Assembly: GCA_022827275.1 (NCBI GenBank)
Contig: JAJDTG010000006.1
Span: forward strand, 1-51,943
Length of the DNA stretch: 51,943 nucleotides
Direction: 5' to 3'
Source: Candidatus Dadabacteria bacterium
GTDB taxonomy: Bacteria > Desulfobacterota_D > UBA1144 > Nemesobacterales > Nemesobacteraceae
The position numbers and the translations under genes were made by a program. The notes beneath the pieces were generated by a model that was not told the DNA's origin, did not search any database, and was given only the letters and a program-made list of their open reading frames with translations. The stretch's first letter is position 1. Every line of letters starts with the position of its first letter. This document shows positions 1 to 7,229 of the stretch, one piece after another.

Positions 1-126
1 CGCCTGCCCTCGCTTTGACAATATGCTCGTTATCGCCGCCGTTAACGTCGTCTTGCCATGATCCACATGACCTATCGTCCCTATGTTTAAATGCGGCTTC
101 CCCCTCTCAAACTTCGCCTTAGACAT
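1..126 (-). CDS. tuf: Elongation factor Tu, N-terminal fragment (runs off the window)
   Basis: Only the first 42 codons are inside the window. They read [20 protein letters not shown] and continue with [12 protein letters not shown], which is the EF-Tu N-terminus with its P-loop G1 motif (GHVDHGKT). EF-Tu is the GTPase that carries aminoacyl-tRNA to the ribosomal A site. It lies directly downstream of four tRNA genes on the same strand, 51 nt after the last one, so it is probably co-transcribed with them, as tufB is in E. coli. The frame is open to the window edge. The start is the ATG at 126, and GAGGTCAGCAAG just upstream supplies a plausible ribosome site. Confidence 0.97.
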   Translation of the reverse strand, partial: MSKAKFERGKPHLNIGTIGHVDHGKTTLTAAITSILSKRGQA

Positions 127-177
127 CTCTTGCTGACCTCCGATCTTTTTTAATATTCTGCAAACTGCCAAGTATCA

Positions 178-250
178 AGCCCACGAGCGGACTTGAACCG
201 CCGACCTCGTCCTTACCAAGGACGTGCTCTACCGACTGAGCTACGTGGGC
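178..250 (-). tRNA. tRNA-Thr (anticodon GGU)
   Basis: 73 nt without CCA. The acceptor arms GCCCACG/CGTGGGC pair perfectly. The anticodon loop CTTGGTAAG gives GGU (reads ACC/ACU), and the T loop GGTTCAAGT is canonical. The CCA end is not encoded (TTG follows the discriminator). It is the last tRNA before tuf. Confidence 0.96.
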
Positions 251-263
251 GTTCCAAAAAACG

Positions 264-337
264 AGCGGGAGACGGGGCTCGAACCCGCGACCCTCAGCTT
301 GGAAGGCTGATGCTCTAGCCAACTGAGCTACTCCCGC
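264..337 (-). tRNA. tRNA-Gly (anticodon UCC)
   Basis: 74 nt. The acceptor GCGGGAG pairs with CTCCCGC. The D arm AGCTCAGTTGGCTAGAGC is standard, the anticodon loop CTTCCAA gives UCC (reads GGA/GGG), and the T arm contains GGTTCGAGC. It is the third tRNA in transcription order. Confidence 0.96.
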
Positions 338-347
338 GCGAAATTTT

Positions 348-430
348 TGGGGAGGGCAGGATTCGAACCTACGTAGGCTTTCGCCGGCAGATTTACAGTC
401 TGCTGCTTTTGTCCACTCAGCCACCTCCCC
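348..430 (-). tRNA. tRNA-Tyr (anticodon GUA)
   Basis: 83 nt with the long variable arm expected of bacterial tRNA-Tyr (class II). The acceptor GGGGAGG pairs with CCTCCCC, the anticodon loop CTGTAAA gives GUA, the discriminator is A, and the T loop contains GGTTCGAAT. It is second in transcription order. Confidence 0.96.
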
Positions 431-450
431 GGTATCTTCATCGAACAGAG

Positions 451-522
451 AGCTGGCGAAGGGATTCGAACCCCCGACCGGCTGATTACAAATCAGCTGC
501 TCTACCCCTGAGCTACGCCAGC
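451..522 (-). tRNA. tRNA-Thr (anticodon UGU)
   Basis: 72 nt. The acceptor GCTGGCG pairs with CGCCAGC, the anticodon loop TTTGTAA gives UGU (reads ACA/ACG), and the T loop GGTTCGAAT is canonical. It is the first gene of the tRNA-tuf transcript, about 83 nt downstream of a candidate promoter. Confidence 0.96.
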
Positions 523-604
523 TTTTTATTTTTATGAATTCTGGATTCACTTGTCTGACCAACTTGAAATTGGGTAAAACAACCCTTTTTACAGTAAACG
601 CTAT

Positions 605-632
605 ATAATATTGCTATAAACGGAAATGTCAA
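605..632 (-). promoter_or_regulatory. Candidate sigma70-type promoter of the tRNA-tuf operon
   Basis: On the minus strand a consensus -35 TTGACA (627-632) is followed after 16 bp by TATTAT (605-610) in an A/T-rich context. It points at the four tRNAs and tuf, and nothing else lies between fabZ (ends 701) and the first tRNA. The rest of 523-700 holds no recognisable gene; a short GGGAATTCCC palindrome sits at 668-677. Confidence 0.6.
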
Positions 633-700
633 TAATCAACAAAAGAAAAGATAATTAAAAAGTAACGGGAATTCCCTAGAGTGAGAGAACCGATCGGAAA

Positions 701-1141
701 TCATACTAGGTAAGCGGAAATTTCCGCCTCTGCCACTTTTTTCCCGTCCACGGAAGCTTCCGCGGAAAAAAATATTATTCTCGATCTTCTTCTAACGAGT
801 TCCACCTCAAGAACTACCTTGTCACCCGGAACCACCGGGGCTCTGAAGCGGCAACGGTCAAGGCTCATAAGATAGGCGTTTTCGAAACCCTCTTTTTTCA
901 GTTCCTCTCTAAAAGAATAGTTGAAAAGCACTCCTCCGGCTTGGGCCAGCGCTTCGGTAACTATCACCCCCGGAACTATAGGGTTGCCGGGGAAATGTCC
1001 CCTGAAGAAAAATTCTTCGGGAGAAAACAGCTTCTCGGCAACAATCTTTTTGCCCTTTTCAATTTCCAAAACAGAGTCAACAAACAGAAAAGGTTCTCTG
1101 TGGGGAATAAGCTCCTTTATTTCATCCACACCCAACTTCAT
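701..1141 (-). CDS. fabZ: 3-hydroxyacyl-[acyl-carrier-protein] dehydratase FabZ
   Basis: A 146-residue hot-dog-fold dehydratase of type II fatty-acid synthesis, which converts (3R)-hydroxyacyl-ACP to trans-2-enoyl-ACP in the cytoplasm. The active-site stretch FRGHFPGNPIVPG followed by EALAQAGG carries the catalytic His and Glu, and the length is typical of FabZ. The ATG follows the skp stop codon with no gap, so the two genes are translationally close. In many Gram-negative genomes the order is bamA-skp-lpxD-fabZ-lpxA; here lpxD is absent between skp and fabZ, and fabZ is the last gene of the run before the tRNA operon. Confidence 0.96.
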   Translation of the reverse strand: MKLGVDEIKELIPHREPFLFVDSVLEIEKGKKIVAEKLFSPEEFFFRGHFPGNPIVPGVIVTEALAQAGGVLFNYSFREELKKEGFENAYLMSLDRCRFRAPVVPGDKVVLEVELVRRRSRIIFFSAEASVDGKKVAEAEISAYLV

Positions 1142-1651
1142 TTATCTGGAAGCGTCGTAAGCCGATATGACCTTCTGAGTTATATCTGAAGACGAACTGC
1201 CGTAGAGAATTCCCGACTCGGTCTTCTCAACGATGATGTCGAAGCCTTCCTTCTCGCCAAGCTTGTTGACTATAACTTCTATGTCTTTTAGAACATTCTG
1301 GGTTAACTCGAGATCCTTCCTCTGAAGCTCAATCCTGATGTCCTCTCTTGTTCTTTCCAAATCCTTCTGCTTCTTTTCTATGGTTTCGGCAAGATTTCTT
1401 CTTTTGCTTTCGCTCATAACCGCTCCGTTTTGTATCACATCCTGCCTCATGTCCTCAAGGGCCTTTCTTTTCTGCTCTATCACGGCTCTTTTGGCTTCAA
1501 CCTCTTTCTGGAACGAAGCATTGGCGGCCTTTCCGGCCTTTGAATCCCTGATAACCTGCTTAATATCTATATAAGCTATTTTCTGCTGAGCGTAAGCAGA
1601 AAATGTAAATAACATGAAAAATCCAGTAGCAAGCAACAAACATCTTCTCAT
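1142..1651 (-). CDS. skp: Periplasmic chaperone Skp/OmpH family
   Basis: A 169-residue protein with a clear Sec signal peptide (MRRCLLLATGFFMLFTFSAYA, with cleavage expected after AYA). A mature domain rich in Lys/Glu/Arg follows and is predicted to be long helices (coiled coil, roughly residues 45-120), the shape of Skp/OmpH. Skp trimers hold unfolded outer-membrane proteins in the periplasm before the BAM complex inserts them. The gene lies 36 nt downstream of bamA and directly abuts fabZ, the canonical neighbourhood. The sequence begins with KIAYIDIKQVI after the signal, the typical Skp/OmpH opening. Confidence 0.93.
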   Translation of the reverse strand: MRRCLLLATGFFMLFTFSAYAQQKIAYIDIKQVIRDSKAGKAANASFQKEVEAKRAVIEQKRKALEDMRQDVIQNGAVMSESKRRNLAETIEKKQKDLERTREDIRIELQRKDLELTQNVLKDIEVIVNKLGEKEGFDIIVEKTESGILYGSSSSDITQKVISAYDASR

Positions 1652-1687
1652 TTAATCCAATGCCTCCTATAAGAAATAATTGCCTGA

Positions 1688-4012
1688 TCAGAACAAATTG
1701 CCAATGGTAAACTGTACTTCATACTTTTCCTCGTCCTGAAGCCTTTCGCCTATCGGGAATCCAATATCAAGCTTCATTGGCCCCAGGGGAGATATCCACC
1801 TGATACCGAAACCGGCATCCTTCCTGAGATTCGAAGGGTTAAGGCTGAACTCATCCTCATCAAAAGCATTACCTATATCAAAGAAAGCTACAGCCTTAAG
1901 CCCGACAGTTTTGCTTAAAGGAACAACAAAGTCAAGAGATGCAAGAACCTGGTGAACACCACCAATTATTACATACCCCCCGCTATCCGTAGGCCTTCTG
2001 GGACCCACTCTCCTGTAACGGAAGCCTCTTAGCGTGTTCGGACCGCCTAGAAAGAACCTCTCCTCCACAACAAGATCATCGCCGGCGTCTATGAGATGCA
2101 AGAGCCCGTAATCCGCCTTTGCGGCAAAATACGTGCCTTTCCAGACCGGAATCCAGGATTTGGCCGTGGCGTTATACTTTATAAAATCGGTGTTGCCCGC
2201 AAAAAGCCCGGCGTACTCAACTGCGGTACTCAGAAGAAAACCCTTCGTGGGATCGAGATAATTGTTTCTTTTATCCCAAGACAGCCCTACCCCGGTCGAA
2301 ACTATAGTTCTCTCCGTTTCGGACAGGACAAGCTGCGCATCCCCGCGGACATTGTGCACATCCTGCTTTGAGAATTCCTGAAAAACCCGGACTTGGAAAT
2401 ATCTCTTTATTCTTCTTCCCACACCAAGAGAAATGCCTTGGGCCGATCTCTCAAAATCCCTGTAATCCCTGTCATGAGCATACAGGCTGACATCGAAGAG
2501 CCAGTTGGTACCGAAGAAATACGGATCCCGGTAGTTAAGACTCAATGCCTTGGTTACACCTCCGACCTGGGCATCCAGAGAAAGGGTTTTGCCGTATCCG
2601 AAAAGATTGGATTCCTGTATCTGGCCAGAGAAAAGGAAATTCTCCACGGAACTTACACCCCCGCCGAAGCTGAAAAATCCGGTGGGACGTTCTTCAACCT
2701 TTACGTCGACGTCCAGAAGATTCTCTGTCCCCTCAACCCTATGGGTTAGCACCTCGATGTTTTCCTCAAAGTAACCAAGGCGAGCAGCCTCGTAACGGGC
2801 GGCTCTTAGCTTGGAAACGCTGTATAGGCTCTGCTCCTGAAGTGAGAATTCCCTTCTTACGACATGGTCTCTCGTCCTGGTGTTATCCAAGATGTTTATG
2901 TTTCTTATGTATACTTCCTCGCCTTTTTCAATCGAGTAATCGATGCTGACGAGGTTGTTTTCCTTATCAAGCCGCACATCAGGAGTTACGTTAGCAAAAG
3001 CATATCCCTTATCCCCGTAGAAGTCGGTTATTTCCCCGATGTCGTCCTGAAGAACGAAACTGCTGAAAACAGAGTCCGGCAAGAGCTTGAGTTTTGGGCG
3101 GATTTCATCCTGATCTCCAGTCAGTTCTCCGGAGAAAGTTATCCTGGATACCTTGTACTGAACCCCCTCTTCTATTGAGAAACTTACTACATAGCCGTCT
3201 TTTCCCTCATCGTAACGAATTCCAGGTTCAGAAACCCTTACGTCAAGATATCCGTTATCAATGTAAGTCGCTTTTATTCTGTTGGAATCCCTTTTTATCT
3301 CTTCAATTTTGAAAAGCCCTCTCTTCGTTATGAAAGAGAGAAAGTACTTGGGCTTTGAATACATGTTTTTTCTGATCTTCTTCGTCTCGATCTTGCTGTT
3401 TCCAACAAGCTCAACTTCCTTTATGTACTTTCTTTCTCCCTCGTCAATCCTGTAAACGACATCAACAACGCCATCTCCTCTGGGTTCGATCTCATATTCG
3501 ACATCAGTTCCAACCAACCCCTTCTCGGAAGCAAGGGCAAGTATTATTTCCCTGCCCTCAGTGATTTTCCTCAGGCTTACGATACGTCCTTCTCTGAATG
3601 CTAAGGCTTCCTTTATATCGTCTTCCTTTAACTTGTCGTTTCCGGAAAGCTTAAGGTCTGCAAGTACCGGGTTCTCTTCAACGACAAACTCAACCCTGAG
3701 ACCACCTTCAATTGGTTTGACGTCAACAAGAACCTGCTGGAAGAAGTCAAGCTTGTATATTCTTTTCAGGTCCTCTTTTACGGTCTGCGGGGAATATTCA
3801 TCTCCCTGCTTGGTCTCTATATTTAGATCTATAAGGGAAGTTTCGGTTCTTCGGTTGCCGGAGATTACTAGCTCGGCGACTGTACCTTTGAAGGACTGGG
3901 ACTCTTCAAGCTCCGCTCCGGCGGGGCGGCCCTGAGCCATGAGACCCGTGGCTGAGAAAGTCGCAACAACAAGAAAAACAGCCAAATAAAATACAAGCCC
4001 TTTAGTTCGCAT
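1688..4012 (-). CDS. bamA: Outer membrane protein assembly factor BamA
   Basis: The essential Omp85 core of the beta-barrel assembly machine. An N-terminal signal (KGLVFYLAVFLVVATFSATG) leads into five POTRA repeats (about residues 40-420) and then the 16-stranded Omp85 barrel. The barrel contains the RGFRYRRVGPR-type L6 motif and ends in Phe (TIGNLF), the beta-signal required for insertion. The total of about 774 residues is normal. I chose the ATG at 4012; a TTG two codons upstream (4018) is also possible. The start overlaps the 3' end of lolD, so translation is probably coupled. skp and fabZ follow. Confidence 0.96.
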   Translation of the reverse strand: MRTKGLVFYLAVFLVVATFSATGLMAQGRPAGAELEESQSFKGTVAELVISGNRRTETSLIDLNIETKQGDEYSPQTVKEDLKRIYKLDFFQQVLVDVKPIEGGLRVEFVVEENPVLADLKLSGNDKLKEDDIKEALAFREGRIVSLRKITEGREIILALASEKGLVGTDVEYEIEPRGDGVVDVVYRIDEGERKYIKEVELVGNSKIETKKIRKNMYSKPKYFLSFITKRGLFKIEEIKRDSNRIKATYIDNGYLDVRVSEPGIRYDEGKDGYVVSFSIEEGVQYKVSRITFSGELTGDQDEIRPKLKLLPDSVFSSFVLQDDIGEITDFYGDKGYAFANVTPDVRLDKENNLVSIDYSIEKGEEVYIRNINILDNTRTRDHVVRREFSLQEQSLYSVSKLRAARYEAARLGYFEENIEVLTHRVEGTENLLDVDVKVEERPTGFFSFGGGVSSVENFLFSGQIQESNLFGYGKTLSLDAQVGGVTKALSLNYRDPYFFGTNWLFDVSLYAHDRDYRDFERSAQGISLGVGRRIKRYFQVRVFQEFSKQDVHNVRGDAQLVLSETERTIVSTGVGLSWDKRNNYLDPTKGFLLSTAVEYAGLFAGNTDFIKYNATAKSWIPVWKGTYFAAKADYGLLHLIDAGDDLVVEERFFLGGPNTLRGFRYRRVGPRRPTDSGGYVIIGGVHQVLASLDFVVPLSKTVGLKAVAFFDIGNAFDEDEFSLNPSNLRKDAGFGIRWISPLGPMKLDIGFPIGERLQDEEKYEVQFTIGNLF

Positions 4013-4697
4013 CGGCAACCATCCCGTCTGATATTCTAACAGTTTTTTTCATCCTCTTCGCAAATTCGTCGTTGTGAGTCACCATAACGACCGTAACCCC
4101 GTAATCCTCGTTAAGCCTGCAGAACAGATCGAGAACCGAGAATCCCGTTTTCTTGTCAAGATTCCCGGTGGGTTCATCGGCGAGTATCACCTCCGGTTCT
4201 CTGACCATCGATCTGGCAATCGCCACTCGCTGCTGTTCCCCCCCGGAAAGCTCTCCCGGAAGATGGTTAAGACGCTCAGAAAGTCCCACCCTCTCAAGCA
4301 CCTCACAAGCCTTTTGTCTCGCTACTGCAGAGCTCTGCCTGTCTATAAGACACGGCATCATAACGTTCTCAAGTGCGGTGAATTCCATAAGAAGGTAATG
4401 AAATTGAAAAATAAATCCAATTTCCGAGTTCCTGAAAACCGAAAGCTCTTCTTCATCCTGGCTGAAAAGATCCTTCCCACGGTAGAAAACCGAACCTTCT
4501 GTCGGGGGCTCAAGAGTGCCAAGTATGTGAAGAAGTGTGCTTTTCCCCGAACCTGATACCCCCACGACTCCAAGGGTTTCTCCGGCAGAGATATCCATAT
4601 CCACTCCGCCAAGAGCGCACACTCTGCTGCCCGACTTGCTGAAAACTTTTTCCAGTCCCCTGACCCTGTACAGCAGCTCACTGGGAATTATAGTCAT
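4002..4697 (-). CDS. lolD: Lipoprotein-releasing ABC transporter ATP-binding subunit LolD
   Basis: A 231-residue ABC ATPase of the MacB/LolD class. Walker A GVSGSGKST, signature LSGGEQQRVAIAR, Walker B VILADEPTGNLD and H-loop VVMVTHND are all intact. With LolC/E it pulls mature lipoproteins out of the inner membrane and hands them to LolA. Its ATG lies only 2 nt after the TAG of the tnpB gene that separates it from lolC. The only Shine-Dalgarno-like GAGG upstream lies inside the last codons of tnpB. Its first five codons are part of a 24-nt inverted repeat that recurs after lolC. The 3' end overlaps bamA. Confidence 0.94.
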   Translation of the reverse strand: MTIIPSELLYRVRGLEKVFSKSGSRVCALGGVDMDISAGETLGVVGVSGSGKSTLLHILGTLEPPTEGSVFYRGKDLFSQDEEELSVFRNSEIGFIFQFHYLLMEFTALENVMMPCLIDRQSSAVARQKACEVLERVGLSERLNHLPGELSGGEQQRVAIARSMVREPEVILADEPTGNLDKKTGFSVLDLFCRLNEDYGVTVVMVTHNDEFAKRMKKTVRISDGMVADAN

Positions 4698-4707
4698 AAC
4701 TAGACAG
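4684..4707. repeat. Right arm of inverted repeat bracketing tnpB
   Basis: On the minus strand this arm starts CTGTCTAGTT and ends TAATTCC. It matches the plus strand at 5905-5928 at 21 of 24 positions. The arm covers the tnpB stop codon, the 2-nt gap and the first codons of lolD including the ATG. Confidence 0.85.
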
Positions 4708-4800
4708 TTACCTCTACTGTTCTTGGCCGAGCAAGGGCAACCCCCTGCTTATCTCTCATCCTTCCGACCATGCGGGACTGCTTGAGTCTCCCACCCGCAA
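4698..4800 (-). ncRNA. Candidate omega-RNA (reRNA) scaffold at the tnpB 3' end
   Basis: TnpB proteins work with an RNA made from the 3' part of their own gene and the element's right end. Two hairpins are visible here on the minus strand. One at 4772-4798 has outer stem GCGGG/CCCGC and inner GACT/AGT. The other at 4731-4748 is a 7-bp stem (GCAGGGG/CCCTTGC, one G-U pair) with loop GTTG. If the element ends at the stop codon, the guide would be read from the lolD start. The position follows the known family architecture; the exact ends are inference. Confidence 0.3.
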
Positions 4801-5887
4801 CCGAGATGCCTCGATGAAGGATATTTATTGCCGCGTTTACATCCCTGTCCAACACAAGTCCGCAATTACATCTGTGAACTCTTGTAGACAAGTCTTTCTT
4901 GACTACCGCTCCGCAACTTGAGCATTCCTGCGAAGTTCCCTCGGGATTCACTGCCACTACAATAACGCCAGCACTTTCAGCCTTCTCGTTAAGCAGGGTT
5001 ATGAACTTCCCCCAGGTCTGCTCCTGTATGCTCCTTGCAAGATTCCCGTTACGAAGCATGTTCTTTGTCTTAAGCTTCTCCACAACTATGAAATCGTACA
5101 TCTTTACTATCTCAGCACTCAGGCGATGAAGATAATCTCTTTCCTTGTCCGCTACCCTCTGCCATTCTTTTCCTAGCAACAAAACTGCCTTCTTTCTGTT
5201 GTTACTCCCTTTCTTTTTGCGTGAGACGGAACGCTGAAGACGTTTTAACTCCTTTCTGTCTATCTCCCTCTTCTCCACAGTCTCACCGTTACTTGTGGTA
5301 AGACGCTTCGATATCCCCATGTCTATCCCAACGGGGTTGTTCAGTGGCTTTGTCTCGGGAACCGGCACCTCATATGATAATGCTACTTCCGTGCGCAAAG
5401 GCTTTTTTGTAATCCGTATCGCTTTTAGCAATGCGTTCGGCGGCAGTTCCCTTTTCGTTTTTACTTCAATGCGGGGAAGTCCCTTTATCCTGAGAACAAG
5501 CTTATCACCCTGTCTCTTCAGCATCTGCCAGCACTGGTCGTTTATCTCTATCGTTCTCCAACGTCTTGAGCTCTTGAACCGGGGGAAGCCTGCTTTCTCC
5601 TTAGCTCCCATCTTCTGGAAAAACAATTTGTACGCCTTGTCTATCCTGCCCACAACCCCTCGGAACACCTGAACGCTTATATCGGCATACTCGGGATCAT
5701 CTGCCCTCACTTCGGTAAGCGCTTTGCACTGATCGTAATATGAGCGGGATTTGCCTGTCTTCTTGTAGTAGTCAATACGCTCCTCAAGGCAGGCGTTGTA
5801 GAGCGTGGCACACATCCCAAATACACGGGAAAGCGCTTCATGTCCCGAACAGGACAGCTTCGCACGGCATTTGTAAGTCTTTATCAT
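4700..5887 (-). CDS. tnpB: TnpB RNA-guided nuclease, IS200/IS605 OrfB family (copy 1)
   Basis: About 395 residues, full length for the family. It begins with the typical IKTYKCRAKL N-terminus and an HTH-like OrfB domain. The three RuvC acidic residues are all present: Asp near 189 in VGIDMGI, Glu near 270 in VVEKLKTKNM, and Asp near 349 in DRDVNAAINI. A zinc ribbon CSSC...CNC sits between the last two; its second half is CxC rather than CxxC. No TnpA (Y1 transposase) gene accompanies it, so it is a solitary IS1341-type gene. It lies exactly between lolC and lolD, in the same direction and without a frameshift. The ATG at 5887 was chosen over the adjoining GTG at 5890. Confidence 0.93.
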   Translation of the reverse strand: MIKTYKCRAKLSCSGHEALSRVFGMCATLYNACLEERIDYYKKTGKSRSYYDQCKALTEVRADDPEYADISVQVFRGVVGRIDKAYKLFFQKMGAKEKAGFPRFKSSRRWRTIEINDQCWQMLKRQGDKLVLRIKGLPRIEVKTKRELPPNALLKAIRITKKPLRTEVALSYEVPVPETKPLNNPVGIDMGISKRLTTSNGETVEKREIDRKELKRLQRSVSRKKKGSNNRKKAVLLLGKEWQRVADKERDYLHRLSAEIVKMYDFIVVEKLKTKNMLRNGNLARSIQEQTWGKFITLLNEKAESAGVIVVAVNPEGTSQECSSCGAVVKKDLSTRVHRCNCGLVLDRDVNAAINILHRGISVAGGRLKQSRMVGRMRDKQGVALARPRTVEVTV

Positions 5888-5904
5888 CACTATATCGTAC
5901 TCGG

Positions 5905-5928
5905 CTGTCTAGTTGTCACTGTAATTCC
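5905..5928. repeat. Left arm of inverted repeat bracketing tnpB
   Basis: This is the plus-strand counterpart of 4684-4707, beginning CTGTCTAGTT with three mismatches over 24 nt. It lies in the 45-nt gap between the lolC stop and the tnpB start, 4 nt from the lolC stop codon. Confidence 0.85.
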
Positions 5929-5932
5929 TGTT

Positions 5933-7228
5933 TCACTCATATCTCAATGACTCCACGGGGTTTTCTCTCGAAGCCCTGTAAGACGGGTAGAGAGTTGCAA
6001 GAAAGCATATAAGCAGGCTTGACGCCGCCACGACGAGAAAATAAACCGGTTCTATCCTAACAGGAAATTCAGAAATAGGGTACACGTTATCATCAAAGGG
6101 GATCGCTTCCTTTATAAAATTGCTGGTCTCAAGAAAGCGGCAGATCAGATATCCGAAAAGCGTGCCGAGAAGAGTTCCAGCGGTGCCTATTATCATTCCG
6201 TCATAGACAAATATCCTTCTGATGCCGCTTTTACGAGCTCCCATGGAAATGAGCACGGCTATATCCCTTTTTTTCTCCATAACAAGCATTGTAAGCGTGC
6301 TGACTATGTTCAAGGCGGCGACAAGAACTATAAACCCGAGAAATATTCCTATTGCCATTCTCTCAAGGCGAAGTGCCCTGAAAAGACTTCTGTTTGAGTC
6401 CTCCCAGTTCTTCGCGTAAAAAGGAAAACCGAGAGTTTCGGTTATTTCATCCCCTGTTTTGCGCGCCTGGTATATGTCGTCCACCCTGACTTCTATTCCC
6501 GTTATCCTGCTTTTTGTTTCGAAGAAATTCATGGCATCCTCAAGCGATACGTAAGCGGTAGATGAATCGTATTCAATCATGCCGTAATCAAAAACCCCGA
6601 TTACGCTGAATTTTCTTATCTTGGCCGTGGGGCCGAAAGGGCCGATCTTCCCGTAAGGAGAGACCAGATTGACGGTATCCCCGATTGCCGCACCAATCAG
6701 GTCCGAGAGTTCCGTGCCTATGATAATCGGAGGGTGACCGGAAGCCGTCTTGTCGAGGAGTCTCGAGATAATCCGGGTGCCTTCCTCAGAAAGGGTGTCA
6801 CGGCTCTTATTCTCCTTCGGCAGACTGCCCTTCCCAACCGCTTCTGCCACAGCGGCAACCGCGGCCGAATTGTTCGGGTCTATTCCTCTTATGACCGAAC
6901 CCGATGTCGCGTATTCCGTGACGAGCATGCCGTGGTTGTAAATAAACGGGCTCGTCGAAGCTACGCCTGGAAGCCGTGCAAGCCTCTTCTCCACCTCCGC
7001 AAAATCTCCAAAATCTCCTTCGTAGCTCATTACGACTACATGGGAGCTTGCGCCGATTATCTTATCCCTGAGCTCATCCTCAAACCCCTTCATAACCGAG
7101 AGCACCACGTCAAGCGAAGCCACTCCCAGGAAAACACCCAGAATGGAGATTAAACCTATTACGGAGAGGAAACCCCGCCCAGTTCCCGATTTCAGGTACC
7201 TAAGAGAAATTAGAGATTCGTAACTCAT
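5933..7228 (-). CDS. lolC: Lipoprotein-releasing system transmembrane protein LolC/LolE family
   Basis: A 431-residue FtsX/MacB-type permease. One membrane helix near residues 20-42 is followed by a large periplasmic domain (about 45-280) and three C-terminal helices in the FtsX domain (about 285-410). It ends NPVESLRYE, the usual tail of LolC/E. It forms the membrane channel of the LolCDE exporter; only one LolC/E-type gene is present, as in bacteria with a homodimeric LolF-like permease. The ATG follows the lysS stop by 1 nt. Its natural partner lolD is displaced about 1.2 kb downstream by tnpB. Confidence 0.93.
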   Translation of the reverse strand: MSYESLISLRYLKSGTGRGFLSVIGLISILGVFLGVASLDVVLSVMKGFEDELRDKIIGASSHVVVMSYEGDFGDFAEVEKRLARLPGVASTSPFIYNHGMLVTEYATSGSVIRGIDPNNSAAVAAVAEAVGKGSLPKENKSRDTLSEEGTRIISRLLDKTASGHPPIIIGTELSDLIGAAIGDTVNLVSPYGKIGPFGPTAKIRKFSVIGVFDYGMIEYDSSTAYVSLEDAMNFFETKSRITGIEVRVDDIYQARKTGDEITETLGFPFYAKNWEDSNRSLFRALRLERMAIGIFLGFIVLVAALNIVSTLTMLVMEKKRDIAVLISMGARKSGIRRIFVYDGMIIGTAGTLLGTLFGYLICRFLETSNFIKEAIPFDDNVYPISEFPVRIEPVYFLVVAASSLLICFLATLYPSYRASRENPVESLRYE

Positions 7229-7229
7229 A

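Larger units (their letters stand above)
4684..5928 (-). mobile_element. Solitary TnpB element inserted between lolC and lolD
   Basis: The segment comprises tnpB and the 24-nt imperfect inverted repeats on both sides (4684-4707 and 5905-5928). IS200/IS605 elements normally have subterminal hairpins rather than terminal inverted repeats, so the repeats may mark the element ends, a pre-existing structure at the target, or a derived stem in the lol transcript. The true boundaries cannot be fixed without an empty-site genome. Confidence 0.5.

Noticed and set aside
119-562. Open frame of 147 codons on the minus strand across the tRNA cluster
   Set aside because: It reads through four well-formed tRNA genes; the frame is open only because tRNA sequence lacks stops there.
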